From NCBI RefSeq assembly GCF_017654505.1, contig NC_054534.1, forward strand, positions 10,780,571 through 10,844,570: 64,000 nt of DNA. The letters are read 5' to 3'. Under the pieces are notes generated by a model. The model was not told the DNA's origin. It made no database searches and saw only the letters and a program-made list of their open reading frames with translations. This document shows, piece after piece, positions 46,178-58,797 of this stretch. The stretch comes from Polyodon spathula (lineage: Eukaryota; Chordata; Actinopteri; Acipenseriformes; Polyodontidae). Position 1 is the stretch's first letter. Each line of letters begins with the position of its first letter. Position numbers and translations under genes: made by a program.

Positions 46178-47347
46178 ATATTTTATTTTTAAACACTGAA
46201 ACTCAGAATCAATTATTGTAAGGTGACATTGGTTTTATGTTGGGAAATATTTTTAAGAAAAATAAACTGAAATATCTTGCTAGTATTCAACCCCTGTGCT
46301 ATGGAAGCTCCCAGTTTGCACCGATGAAAGAAATTGCCCTAACAAGGACACAGTTACCTTACCATTAGCCTCCACCTGTGAACCATTAAAGTTGCTGTCA
46401 CATTTTCTGGATAAAAACCCCACTGTTGAAGGATCATTGGTAAGGCTGTGAATCTGAAGGAAAATGAAGACCAAAGAGCATTCTACAGAAGTTAGAGATA
46501 AAGTAATACAAATGCATAGATTAGGGAAAGGGTACAAAATAATACCCAAGTGTTTGGATATCCCAGTGAGCACAGTTGGATCAATAATCAGGAAGTGGAA
46601 GCTACATCACACCACCCAGGTACTGCCAAGAAAAGGCTGTGCCTCTAGACACACCATCCTTACAGTGAAGTATGGTGGTGGCAGCATCATGCTGTGGGGA
46701 TGTTTCTCATCAGCAGGAACTGGGCATTTTGTTACAATTGAAGGAAGAATGGATAGAGCAAAATACAGGAAAATACTGCAAATCTGCTTCAGTCCGCTAA
46801 AAAACTGAAGCTTGGGAGAAAATTCACCTTTCAGCAGGACAATGATCCCACGCACAAGGCCAAAGCAACATTGGAGTGGCTCAAGAACAAAAAGGTGAAT
46901 GTCCTACAGTGGCCCAGTCAAAGTCCTGATCTCAATCCCATTGAGAATCTGTGGCACTATTTGAAAATTGCGGTCCACAAGCGTCGTCCAACCAACCTGA
47001 ACAACCTGGAGCAAATCTGCCAAGAAGAATGGGCCAAAATCACTCCGACATTGTGTACAAAGCTGGTACATACTTACCCCAGAAGACTTAAAGCTGTTAT
47101 TGCAGCAAAAGGTGGCTTTACCAAATATTAATGTGTTGGGGTTGAATACTTATGCAAGCAAGATATTTCAGTTTTTATTTTTCTTAAAAATATTTCCCAA
47201 CATAAAACCAATGTCACCTTACAATAATTGATTTTGAGTTTGCGTTTTAAAATAAAATATCGAACAGAACGAAATTTCAATGTACCATTTGTAATTCGGT
47301 AATATGAGAGAATTGGTCAGGGGTCTGAATACTTTTGCAAGGCACTG
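46178..47347 (+). mobile_element. Tc1-like element B, internally deleted and 5'-truncated
   Basis: The right end CTTTTGCAAGGCACTG with TA at 47348-47349 is a typical fish Tc1 terminus. Subterminal inverted repeats pair 46178-46295 with 47132-47250 (for example CATTGGTTTTATGTTGGG and its inverse). The outer ~100 bp of the left repeat is missing, so no left TA duplication is seen. Confidence 0.9.
46464..47131 (+). pseudogene. Tc1 transposase pseudogene B, deletion fusion
   Basis: MKTKEHSTEVRDKVIQMHRL to about residue 58 gives the first HTH. The frame then jumps directly to [20 protein letters not shown], dropping the second HTH/AT-hook region and the block with the first catalytic Asp. A later frameshift near 46800 is followed by [30 protein letters not shown] and the usual end GGFTKY. 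It keeps two of three catalytic acids only. Confidence 0.93.
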
Positions 47348-47357
47348 TATATGTATG

Positions 47358-47362
<5 letters not shown>

Positions 47363-47434
<72 letters not shown>
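47363..47434. repeat. (TA)n microsatellite next to Tc1 element B
   Basis: Begins about 14 bp beyond the TA target of the element. Confidence 0.95.
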
Positions 47435-47440
<6 letters not shown>

Positions 47441-48116
47441 GTGTAATATTTTTTATTTGTCATCAGATATACTTCTAATAATTTTCTTGCCAGTTATTAT
47501 TTGATTATTTAAAACAGTACCAGTATTGGTTTCAATGTAACCTTCCTACTGCTTTGAAAAGCTCTGTTTTTAATTCAGTTGTATGTTTCTGTCAAAATCT
47601 TGAATTTAGTAATCTCCTTATTTATGTACAAACTCAGTGGTTTAGAATGACAAGGCATGCAACCACACGTTTTAAAAATGGCAAAATCGAACACAATAGA
47701 GAAGAGCTTCTAAAGACGATGCACACTCTTCTGCTGTGTCTGACATCCCATTGAAGACTGAGCAAGCTGATATTCCAGGACCTTTACAGTTACAGGGTCC
47801 AGTTCAGAATGTCTACATTGACATCGGCTCTGATGTGTTCTGTGATGACTCCGGAATGTTCTATCGGTTTTAGGCGTTGTGGTCCTCAATATAATCAATA
47901 AAACAAAACAACAACAGTGTTTTGGTTTCGTCACTGGAGTCACATTTTTAACAAACTATCAAAATGTGTTTATTGGAAAACTTTTATTCCAACTAATGTA
48001 AAAGTTAAGGGTGGGTCTTTGAGAAAACTCCAAATTACAGGTGACGAGACCATCTCTACTCTCCTAACATTACCTGAGCACTGGACCAGCAGTCCAGCTC
48101 TACTCTCTCAACATTA
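47435..48116. other. No recognised gene
   Basis: AT-rich sequence between Tc1 element B and the CACTRTGTAACA element. A CTCTACTCTC-AACATTA segment is duplicated at about 48056 and 48099. Confidence 0.6.
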
Positions 48117-48269
48117 CACTGTGTAACAATTTTTTTTTTTTTTTTTGGTTCCTGGGTAGTAAGTGTTATTTCCTAATTGCTTATGCCTCAAAAGTATAGA
48201 AAATGGCTATTATTCCCCACAAAGTTTGCTTTTGTGACCAGGACAGTGATATTTTGAAATTTACCTATT

Positions 48270-48366
48270 TTCCAGAACATTCCAGATAGATTCAGTGCTG
48301 AGTAAACTTGGAGTGACTTCTAGAACTTTCTAGAACTTTCCAGTAATTTAAATAGTAGTATAAATA
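48270..48366 (+). promoter_or_regulatory. Heat-shock-element promoter with TATA box inside the transposon
   Basis: Array 1 (48270-48286): TTC-GAA-TTC-GA units each separated by two bases. Array 2 (48318-48340): five consecutive TTC/GAA units (TTC 48318, GAA 48323, TTC 48328, GAA 48333, TTC 48338), again at exact 5-bp spacing, the HSF-binding pattern. TATAAATA follows at 48359-48366, then an ATG 76 bases later. Layout matches vertebrate hsp promoters; activity is untested. Confidence 0.75.
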
Positions 48367-48441
48367 CAGGGGCCTTAAGCCCACCAGTTCAGTTTATTTC
48401 CAGCTGCCTAAGTGGATACATATCTGCATCAAGAGGCTGCA

Positions 48442-49173
48442 ATGGTGGCATTCCTAATGGGTCTCCAAGGCGGTTTTACCAAGTTTCCCTGCTATCTTTG
48501 CCTTTGGGACAGCAGGGACACCAAGGCGCACTACCACAGGCGGGACTGGCCACAGCGGACCGAGTTCTCTGTGGGGAGGAACAACATCAAGTGGGAGTCA
48601 CTGGTGGACCCCCAGAAGGTGCTGATGCCACCACTGCACATCAAATTGAGCCTTATGAAACAATTTGTCGGAGCTCTAGATAAGGAGTCGGCAGCCTTCA
48701 AGTACCTTCAAGACTTCTTCCCTAAGCTGTCTGAGGCAAAGGTCAAAGCCGGTGTCTTCGTCAGACCACAGATAAAGAAGATCCTGGAGTGCAATGAATT
48801 CCCCAAGAAGCTCACTAGTAAGGAGAAAGCGGCTTGGAACAGCTTTGTCGCAGTGGTTCGGGGCTTCCTGGGCAATCACAAGGCTGAAAACTATGTGGAG
48901 CTGGTTGAGACTCTGGTGAAGAACTACGGCACAATGGGCTGTAGGATGTCCCTCAATGTCCATATCCTTGATGCTCATCTTGATAAATTCAAGGAGAACA
49001 TGGGAGCGTACTCGGAGGAGCAAGGCGAGCGCTTCCACCAGGATATACTGGACTTTGAACGCTGCTACCAAGGACAGTATAACGAGAACATGATGGGAGA
49101 CTACATTTGGGGGCTGATTCGTGAAAGTGATTTACAGTATAATCGTAAATCCCGAAAAACTACTCACTTCTAA
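48442..49173 (+). CDS. Transposase-like protein, 243 codons, intact ORF
   Basis: The frame is open from just after a TAA (48409). The first ATG is 48442 in good context (GCAATGG); the frame ends in TAA at 49171. The protein begins MVAFLMGLQGGFTKFPCYLC and carries a CYLC...H-type metal-binding-like motif (C-x2-C then HYHRRDWP), PPLHIKLSLMKQFV, GCRMSLNVHILDAHLDKF, and SEEQGERFHQDI. I recall proteins with these motifs as common unnamed ORFs in insect, cnidarian and fish genomes; their full-length forms extend N-terminally. This copy therefore looks like the C-terminal half of a DDE/RNase-H-type transposase: the Cys motif sits like the insertion domain of CMC/hAT enzymes and the E in GERFHQD could be the last catalytic acid. 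No lesions are seen. It lies in its own transposon, directly behind a heat-shock-type promoter. Confidence 0.7.
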   Translation: MVAFLMGLQGGFTKFPCYLCLWDSRDTKAHYHRRDWPQRTEFSVGRNNIKWESLVDPQKVLMPPLHIKLSLMKQFVGALDKESAAFKYLQDFFPKLSEAKVKAGVFVRPQIKKILECNEFPKKLTSKEKAAWNSFVAVVRGFLGNHKAENYVELVETLVKNYGTMGCRMSLNVHILDAHLDKFKENMGAYSEEQGERFHQDILDFERCYQGQYNENMMGDYIWGLIRESDLQYNRKSRKTTHF

Positions 49174-49539
49174 ATCTTTTGTAGTCATTTTTGTATTACT
49201 TTAGTATAAATACATGTTAATTTGGATTCATATGTTGTTTTTTTCTGACTTTATGTGAACTTTAAAAACAGAAAAGACCGTTTTCTCATTGGAAATAGGT
49301 ACATTTCAAAATATCACTATCCTGGTCACAAAAGCAAACTTTGTGGGGAATAATAGCCATTTTCTATACTTTTGAGGCATAAGCAATTAGGAAATAACAC
49401 TTACTGCCCAGGAACAAAAATTGTGTTACATAGTGTTATCTGAGCTCACTGCAGTCTGAAGCACTGACACTAAAAACATTGTGTGCTTTCTTTAAATCAC
49501 TGCCATACTGTAGCACAAATTAAAACCAGCACAAATATA

Positions 49540-51216
49540 CAGTACCAGTCAAAAGTTTGAGTACACTTGCTGGAAACTATGTTTTTTTCATAATTGAATG
49601 TTTTGCGTCGTATACTTTTCTGTAAATACTTGAAAATGAAAACACATGTTACAATATACAAAACAAAACATAAGGAGTATCAAAGCAATGTTCAAAAAAA
49701 TTGAAAATTGTCTCTAAATCTTAGATTCCTCAAAATAGCCACCCTTTGCCTTAGTAACAGCCTCACAAACACGAGGCATTCAGTTAACAAGTTTCAACAG
49801 GAAATCACCCGACATGTCTTCCCAGCTCTTCTGCAGCAATTCCCAGAGATGCAGGGCACTTGTGGGTAGCTTTGCTTTGCCTCTTCTGTCCAGTTTGTCC
49901 CATACAAGTTCTATGGGATTGAAGTCTGGAGACTGGGCAGGCCAGGTTGAGTTGTCCTTCACTTTCCTTCTTCGCCAGATAGTTCTTGCACAACTTTGAG
50001 GTGTGTTTCAGGGTCATTATCTTGCTGAAGAATTAAGGACTGCCCAACTAGCCGTAATCCTGATGGAATGGCATGCCTCTGAAGTATGCTAAGATAGCCA
50101 TGCTGGTTGAGCTTGCCATGGACTTGGTAAAGATCACCACCTCTGTCACCAGCAAAGCAACCCCAGACCATGACACTGCCTCCTCCATGCTTGACAGTGG
50201 GAACCACACATGCAGAACTCTCGCTCGCATGTGCTCACCCTCTCTGCGTCTTACAACTACTTGGCGATTGGACCCAAATATTTCAAATTTTGACTCTTCA
50301 GTCCATAAGACCGACTTCCACTCCTGAAACGTCCAGTTTCTGTGTTTTTTGGCCCAGGCAAGTCTCTTCCTCTTTTGCTGCACTCTTAACAATGGTTTCT
50401 TTGCATCAATTCTTCCAGTTAGGCCAGCTTCACGCAATCTCCTCTTAATAGATGATGTTGAAACATCTGTACTTCTAGCAGCATTTAGCTGAGCTTGTAT
50501 TTCAGAGGCAGTTAATCGCCGGTTTCGCAGACTTGTGACTCGATTGAACTTGTTTTCTGATTCTGAGGTCACGTTTGGTCTGCCTGACCTTGTTCGGTCC
50601 TCATGAGTGCCAGTTTCTTCAAATTGTTTGATGGTCTTGGCCACAGCAGTTACAGACACTTGCAAAGTTCTTGCGATTTGTATTAAAGATTGACCTTCAT
50701 TTCTTAAAGTAATTGCTGACTGTCTTTTTTTTCTTTGCTTAACTGAGCATATTTTGTCATTTTCTGCTCCCTTACATTCAGGAATGACAAACTTGTGCCT
50801 ATGCTACCTATATTTATAGTAATCATGGACCTTGCCCTGTTAACAATAATTGGTGACAAAAGGTTAATTAGGTAACATGCTAGTTAACTCAGAGAACATC
50901 TAACAAAGACACTTTTATTCTTAGGCCAGTGTTCTAACACCGTGTTATACACATTTCAGACTTTTAACTGACTTGGGCTTCAGACTGAAATCCCCTTGCT
51001 TTGGGTGACCATTTCATTGAAATTGACAAGATTTACATTTTCATTTAAAAATTAAAATTTTGAATGCAGTTCACTTATGATTATCAGCTTATATAAATAC
51101 ACATATCATATAATGAAATATTAAGTGTTTATAGACAAGTTTATACAGTTAAAAGCATAGATAATCATGAAAAACCTGGTTTTAAGCAGGTGTACTCAAA
51201 CTTTTGACTGGTACTG
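49540..51216 (-). mobile_element. Full-length Tc1-like element C
   Basis: Ends CAGTACCAGTCAAAAGTTTG and its inverse CAAACTTTTGACTGGTACTG, with TA at 49538-49539 and 51217-51218. Length 1677 bp. It is a different Tc1 family from elements A and B, and better preserved. Confidence 0.95.
49714..50760 (-). pseudogene. Tc1 transposase pseudogene C, few lesions
   Basis: The minus strand starts at ATG 50760 (MTKYAQLSKEK) and ends at TAG 49714 after AKGGYFEESKI. An extra A in an A-run near 50733 shifts frame; the frame reopens with MQVSVTAVAKTIKQFEETGT (50665). HTH, SGRPNVTSESENKF, LTGRIDAKKPLL and FEIFGSNRQVVVRRR are all present. A second shift near 50205 is followed by MVPTVKHGGGSVMVWGCFAG and LQQDNDPETHL, and a third by SPDFNPIELVWDKLDRRGKA. 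A TGA stands near 49778. The first catalytic Asp is Glu (LWTEESKF). Lesions are few compared with element A. Confidence 0.93.
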
Positions 51217-51218
51217 TA

Positions 51219-54170
51219 TATTGAACTGAAAAAGAGCATTTGCTGGGTTTTCAGCTCATGGGCTCTAATAAAAATACATTTGTTGGCTGTTTGTATCAAT
51301 TTTAATTGACGACAGAGGCCATTAAAACAGTTCATTATGTTGTGCTATGAAGCAGTGATTATTGTCTTTACAGGGAACAGATGTTCTCATTTACAGGCTT
51401 ACAGAAAGGAAGGTTTAAACTTTACACAGATTTGCAGCCCAAACGCTTGGCTACTGAACTCAAAGTACTGTATGGATCTCAAATAATCATCAGTCTCCAA
51501 TACATGTCGGGTCTGCTGGCAAATATTGTAAATAAACGCCAGAGGCATTTAATTGAATTTTTATGGTATTTTCCTGACATTATGTACACATCTAATTATG
51601 TAATGTTAGCTGACCAGTGTGTCTAATTTACATGCCAAGCATTTGATGTTGACAGGAAGGGGTGAGAAAAGTGTTATAGGGGAATATTCATTGAAGTGGA
51701 GCCACATGGGTTTAACACACTGAACTGATTTAGCATGTTACAACATTAGTATTCTAACACTCTTAACAAAGATGTGAGCTGTGACACTGAGTAACACTGG
51801 GGAGTGGCAAGATATTTATTCCATCCGCTTTGGCCATTCATTCCACTGTCCAAATGGGGTCAAACATCGGCTGCTTTATGCATGTAATGAACTATGAATA
51901 ACGTCACATTCAATTAAATAAAGGCTAGAGTAATATAGCTATTGTTGACTGATTGTTAGCCATGCTGTTGTACGATTACCCACTTTTCCAACCAAAAGGC
52001 TTCTAGTTCCCAGATTGTTAATCATGCTGGCTGGAGGTTGTCTTCCCTGACTGTGGCTTGTACTGCAGTTTCCCTCTTTTAAAGACCTCTCAACTCAGTT
52101 TCTCCAGAAGAGACCCTAGTTGTCCGGCCGCTTTCTAATGAGCACCTTGCCCAACATGAATGGCTTAGTTTATTAGACCCTGGTGGGGAGGAACACATGC
52201 AATACATTCCTTTGACCTTACTTGTCATGATTGAGCTGATTCAATTGGACCTGATGGAGATGTGATTTTTTTTTAAAGAAGGACAGCAAAAGGGGGGCTT
52301 ACTGTCGCTCTCACAAATCACGTAAAAGAGCCCGGATTGTTGCTTTTAACATCGTCTCAATCATGTACAGGGATCAGAATCTGGAGAGACTAGCTTTTAA
52401 CAGCTTGAACATGTGTGCTAAAAGTTCTATTGCAGTAGCAATACTGGAAAATCTAAAGGAATCCTATATTCATCACCATCATGTAAGATTTCGTAATTTT
52501 AGTATTTGATGGAGCATAGGGGGTGTGAACTGGTGATCACATACACCCCAAGTGAGGTGTCCGAACCACCATGCAAACGTGAATCACATGCAGCACACAC
52601 ACCCCTGAGTGCCCAAACCACCATGCAAATAGCAAATTGAACGTCACGACAGGTACGATTTCTGGAATTATTTTGCTGGGTTAAATCAGTTTTTTAAATC
52701 CTTTCTAATTTTATTCCCAGGAAGTGAAGTACACAAAGTAAAACATAAACTAATAAGATGGCTGTCGTATAGCAAGGCAGTCTCATAATGTTTTGTTCTG
52801 AGTGAAATTTTACTAGTTTGTATTTTCTGTGGCCTAACCTGAAATGCAGGGGTGGCTACTCAACAGAAATTGCTACTGTAACAGGATAAGGGTACATTTT
52901 AAACCCAAATTACTAGGTAGTACTTGCTGTTGAGTGCATAAGGATAATCTCTTTACCAGCACATAATCTGTTTAACAGGTTTCTTGAACAGTCTACAATG
53001 CTCAAAAGTAAATACAAAAATAAATCGGTTTTGTTATTCCACTACGGAAGATGCTGGAAAAGCATAGCCTCTTAACATTATAGATCCAAAAGGCAACGAT
53101 TGTAGACTTTGCCCATTTCCTCACTTTTCAATATGACCTTTGCTGGTGTGTATAAAGTTTGCTGAATGAGTAATGGCTTGTACAGGTCTCTCCAGCAGCC
53201 TAGCCTGCGATGGGGGTTTCTGGTTCCTTGTGGACTCTTGATGATAAACAGATGTGAATGTCAAAGTGAGATCTTTAACTCTTTCAACTTTGCAAAAAGT
53301 CAACTAGAACTGAAGAGCAGCATCAGAACCTGAGGTATGTTCTACTATTTCAGTAATGATACTGTATCTCATTTCTAATAATGCAGTCATCTTTAGCTGT
53401 TGCCATGCCAACTTCGTGACAGCTCCTACAGATAATGATTTTACACCCAGGTTGCAAAACATAACATCCACCTGAAAACTTTTTTAGCCAGTGCTTGACT
53501 TTTCTGGAGGACTGTGATAAGAAAGTGATTGTCACCTGCTCAGAGTGGCACTGCACAGCAAAACAGCTTGTTAAGCTTGGTTAAATATGTAGCTGTAAAT
53601 AATTTTCGCACATAATTAATTCAAGCATCTCTTTGTCTCAAAATGCACTCACACCATCATCTTGTTGAAGACCGTACAAATCAAATGTTTTGCTAATTAG
53701 CAGTAAGTCACAGACTAAATTTACATCAAGCCTGGTAAAATAAGACAGACATTTTTTAGAATCCCTTTTTTCTGTTCTGATGACAGTGGCTATATGTCTA
53801 ATCCGGAAATGCATAGTTGCATTTCTGTTCTTGCACTAGTGGTATGTGCATTTGTAATCCAGTGTTCTCTTTAAGACTGAGGTAGATCCGGGAGGCAGGC
53901 TTCTGTTGGGGGGTGCTGTTCTGGGCTGGAAGCAGGATATACGACTGTATAAACGTGGATTGTTTTAATTCATATCTATATGTTTTAGAACAAATGTGCA
54001 ACTTTGCAGATGCTAAAATATGTGTGATCTCACTCATTTAAATACATAGTTAATTATAGACCAGTGACAATCAAAGATTCTAAGTGCACATCCCATGGTA
54101 TTATATTGCTTGTTCTGGCTGGGTGCACTCAATTGAGTCTAACTGTCCTCGATCAATGAAAGGCATCCCC
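51219..54170. other. No recognised gene
   Basis: AT-rich sequence. ACCACCATGCAAA occurs twice (about 52566 and 52617), the second forming the octamer ATGCAAAT; significance unknown. Confidence 0.6.
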
Positions 54171-54172
54171 AG

Positions 54173-54173
<1 letters not shown>

Positions 54174-54261
<88 letters not shown>
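54174..54261. repeat. (TA)n microsatellite
   Basis: About 43 TA dinucleotides. Confidence 0.96.
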
Positions 54262-54262
<1 letters not shown>

Positions 54263-57200
54263 CAGCCAATCAGAGGGAGTTTATATGGGAAGTAAGGAAC
54301 ACACCTATGCAGTGCAGATACTGGTTTTCAGTATATATACTGTGCACTCATACACTTTAGTTATTTCTAGTCCAGGCGCACTCTTACTGTCTGCTGAATT
54401 AAAGCCTTGTGTGAGAAGGATATCGCCAGATGGTAGAGGAAACTACGTTTATTCCTGTTTTTAGATAAGGTCTGTTTGGAATGTTCATTTGGTAATGGAT
54501 GAAAGCTTGCAATACGAATTAGGGATACTGTAGTGCTTCGAGAACTACACTGTGTAACAACAGAGACCTGTATCCCAGGTCAAATAAACAATGTGTCCTT
54601 TGAATTAACATTTTTTACAAACACTGATTCTATCTGAAAGTCATTGGGGAATCACAGCTGTCCTAATATTATCCATATCCCAGCCTGCTGTACCTCCCAA
54701 TCCCTCATTCATGGGTGTGGTGTCTTCAACTGATTTGCATGACCAAAGTGGCAAGACTGAATATTTGTTTCCCACAATACAGTACAAAGGAAAGTCATGT
54801 AGAAGGCTAGCAGATTTACGTATTACTATATGCATTGCCTCAGCAGCAGACCTAGTGGAAAATGCAGCACTGGGGAACTGGGAGGCGATGCCAGTGAGCT
54901 GTGCTAAACAGTATGGAGTTCTGGGCTGGCTGGCACAGTGCTTTCACAGTGGCTTGTTTTGAGTCTGTTGACTTAACAATGTGTAGGTGATGGTAACAGC
55001 AAAATGTGACTTCTTATTGCAAACATCTGACATCATCCTGCAAACGGGAAAGTCACACTGCAGGTTTTCCACATGAAGGGAGCACAAACGCAGGCAAATT
55101 ATTGTCCTTTTTTAGTGTGCTTGTCTAAAGGGTTTGGAGTTGTACAAAAACACAGGTTGCTAGGCACAGCTCAGCAGTGCTGGTTCCTTAACAACATGGC
55201 AGCTGCGTGCCTGTTCTAGTGTGGCTATGGTATGGACCTGGTTAATTTATTCAATATTAAACTGTTCCTCCCGTGAGGTTTTAGTAATTGCATGTTTTAT
55301 TTTCATTGTGTGGGCGCATTATGAGTTGCATAGCCATTCCATGGTATTGGACTGTGTATCACACAATGCACAGCTACAATACCATTTAAAAAACCTCACA
55401 TTTAGCTGTTCAGTATTACAGTGAAAAAAATACTAGGTACTGCCACTAAAATAGAAAATGTTTGCACTATATAGGGAATACAGGAGACAAAGACCACCTG
55501 ATCTCCTTGGAAATAACTTCTCTTTGGGTAATTTCCCTTATTCACAATGTTTTTAATTTGCTGTGTAGATACAGTATAGAGTGTAAAGAAACTGATATCT
55601 GGGCCCATACAAGGTTACAGAAAGCTGTCAGTTTGAGTTGCTTGACACAGTGAATCCTAGAGTTACACCAGACCCTGGAACATACAGTGCCCTGACATCC
55701 AGGAAACAAATATAGAACCTGAGCTTTGCTACAGTAGCAACCAATATTTTCGGCAGATATTGTAAATGCAAGCAGTAAAAGCCATTAGAACGAGTCTCCT
55801 GTTCATCCTGTTTTGAATCCATGATGGAGTCAGCCAAGATATAAATACCGGGGGTGTCCTGTTTAAAATGGGCTTGCTGGCTGAACCCTGGGTAGCCACA
55901 TTTGAATCTTGGAGATAAGCCAGCCTGGGAACACAGCTGCCGACGCATAGAAGCGCTGTGCTGGCTGTTTTGGTATCTGTTTAGCTGCAGGTCAAGCTGC
56001 TGTTCTGTAGATTTATTATTTCACATTCCATTCCAGGTTTCAGGATTGCATCCTGGTAGAACGATACATTCTGAGCAATGGTTATATTAACACTTCATAC
56101 ATCGGAATGGGTGGTAAAGGCCATATAGCCCAGGAGATTCAGAGATACCTGGAATACCTGCTCTGTCAATGTCAGCGTGAACTGCAAGCTTGCCTAATGG
56201 TGTATCAGGCCAGTCGCAGCACAGGAGCTCAGCTATGTTCAGCTGGTTGTCTTTCAGACACATTCGCTTTTTATTACAGTAATTTTAACTCCTTCTGCAC
56301 TTGCAAGAAAACTTTGTAATATCTGCAGTATTATACAGTGTTTGTGGGGCTGTAGACAATATGGAGTAGGTTAGTTTCCAGACTGCATTCCAGCAGTTGC
56401 CCTGACTGACTAACTTTTCTCACTGTGCACCAACTAATATGAACCAGACCCGGGGTGGGGGTAGGGAGAAAACCATTCCATGTCAGACATCAAGTGGGTT
56501 GATCCATATCATGCAGCTATTTCATTAATAGTATCTTAACACCCCAAGAGACACTGAACAATCTGAGCTCTACTAAAACCTGTTAGATTTGAAATGTGTT
56601 GTGCAGTAATTACTTTTTGTGCAGCATGGCAAACGCTGTGCAGATACTGAGTTTAACAGCTGCATTGAAACAGTCCTGACACAAACAGGTTCAGTCATCT
56701 ACAAGCACAGTCTTACAAGAAGGGGTTCTGCGATCTTCAAGCACAGTTCTGTTCATGAAGGGCTTCAGTGATCTGGAAGCAGTTCTGTACATTTAAAAAC
56801 ACCCTTACTGCACCCCCAGGGGTCCTGTTTACTGGCCTCATTGCAGAAATGACACCTTTCTCAGACATGCCCTTTACTGCACATGGTATGTTCCCATATC
56901 TGCTGTATTTAATGTCTATTAACTTGATGTCAAATGTATTGGACACTGGGCAGCAAAGGGTTAAGAACACAGGTCATGGGATAATAACAGATACAAATGA
57001 AATATTTTTGCAAATTCAGAGGGTATGAAGTATTCCTTTAACTCCCCCATTAGTCGCTTCTCTTTTGTCACACATGAAATAATGAGTACAAATATACAGG
57101 TAAACAGTAGTTCTGAATTTCAAAATAAAGTATCCCATCTTTTTCAAAAATCCTGTTCACAAATGAATTCAGCCAGAGAGCCAGACTTAGATCTCTTTTG

Positions 57201-58797
57201 CTTTATTAATTAGCTTTGCTAAAAGCGATCTGCTCAATGCAGTCCATACAGTACGTTGTTTAAGTGATCTTGTCGGTGAAGTCCTTCATCTTAGAGTAGC
57301 AGTACAGAGTGTAGGAGGAGCAGCAGCTGCCTGCCACAGTGACAGAGATAATCCGTGCATGCAGACTGTACCTCTTATTCTGTACTATAATCCATACCTA
57401 CAGAGGGGATCGGAGCTGTGACTCATACAACTCTTATTGTCTAATATAATATGTACTTTGTTCTTGGTCCCTTTTTAAATGTTCTGTAAAGTGCCTTTTT
57501 TCTCTGTATATATTTTTTAATTGATCTATTAAACCATTTTGGCCATTTTCTGGACTGCTGTTTTTTTTTTTTTTTTTTTTTAGCAAAATGTTATTTGACT
57601 GGAAAAACAGATTTCTATTGAAAAAACTCCACCCGCATAGTAGATTTAGAAACCACGTTTTCAGGGAGTTGCTAACAAGTTGCTTCTTTTTATAAAACAC
57701 ACAGTATTATGCTGTTACATGCCATTGCATTAAACGTGCATTGCTTTTAGTTGGACTTTTCTAACTGCCAATCAGATTACTTTATTGCATGGTTACCCAA
57801 GATCAATATGGGATGTTGTTGTTGGTTCTTCTACAGTTGAAACTGTTCAATTTCAATGTATGTGTATTCAGTCTCATCAGTTCAGAATCTCTGTACATTA
57901 TAAGCTCTAGCAGTCTCATCAGTAATTGATAGTGTGCACAATCATTATTGCAGGAACTGTATTGTACATTAACTGTGTCACTATCTTTCACTATCTTGCA
58001 CAGTGTCGTAGACAGCTCTGCTATTGGAGAACATAATGCTGATTGGTCTAAATACCCACGCAAGCAACCAGATGAATGAACACTGTCTTATAGTAAGCCA
58101 CTGTTTCAATGGAAGCCATACTACAGCAGAATCACATAAAAGGTGAGGACTACTTTAAATAGAATTGAAATGTTATTCTGTTATTCCTTTCCAGTCAGTC
58201 ACTCACTCCCTTGCAGACCTGCGCTCTGAACTAAACTGTCATGGACTTATTACAACAGCACTGCAGCCTCCCTGTATCAAGTTTTCAGAACACAGAAATA
58301 AACGTTGGCAAGTAAATAAAGACAGGGGGTATAAATAGCACACAATGAGAAGTTATCAATTATGGTCAGAGCTGCTGCACTGGGAATGGGCGGGTGGACA
58401 TGTACAATACAGGCTTGTGGCTATCCACCCATCCCCACTGTAACTCCCTCCTCTCCCAAAGCATTGCAGTTTAAAAGCTTACTGTGGGATATCATGGGGT
58501 GGAAAGCAGAGCAAGGTGAGCATTGTGAAAGCATGCTGAAAACATTGTGAAAGCATGCTGAAAACATGGGAAGCAAGGTGTCCTGTTTGAATGATTTGTC
58601 TGCTTTTGCCATTTGATTTTTATAATGTTATTTCTTGACCCCTTGTAGAATGAGATGATCTCAAGGGTCCTATGCTTGTTAAATAAATATATTCTATGAG
58701 CATGTGAAAGCCATTCATAAGGGTAATCAGTTGGTCATGTTTCCTAAATGGAGACCTGAATGAGGAAGAACAGGGGGGAGGTTTTTGCTCAACAGAA
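54262..58797. other. No recognised gene
   Basis: Only a poly-T at about 57561-57582 stands out. Several 60-100-codon open frames are present; none matches a family I know. Confidence 0.6.

Larger units (their letters stand above)
48117..49435 (+). mobile_element. DNA transposon with CACTGTGTAACA ends and transposase-like ORF
   Basis: Left end CACTGTGTAACA, right end TGTTACATAGTG, TTA on both sides (48114-48116, 49436-49438). Terminal inverted repeats of about 130-145 bp include GTTCCTGGGTAGTAAGTG, GGCTATTATTCCCCAC and TTTTGTGACCAGGACAGTG. The left arm has an expanded T-run. Inside are heat-shock-like elements, a TATA box and one intact ORF. The CACTA/CACTG start plus 3-bp duplication is compatible with the CACTA (EnSpm/CMC) superfamily, but this is inference; relatives at 61783, 62553 and 63699 share the ends. 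Confidence 0.9.

Noticed and set aside
48412..48441. Upstream start of the transposase-like ORF at 48412
   Set aside because: The codon is GTG and directly follows an in-frame TAA; the ATG at 48442 has good context.
54541..54560. Another CACTGTGTAACA transposon end
   Set aside because: Only the 12-base end matches; the inner family sequence does not follow.
56030..56319. Possible exon following tccattccag at about 56035
   Set aside because: The reading frame resembles no known protein and no donor or neighbouring exon was found.
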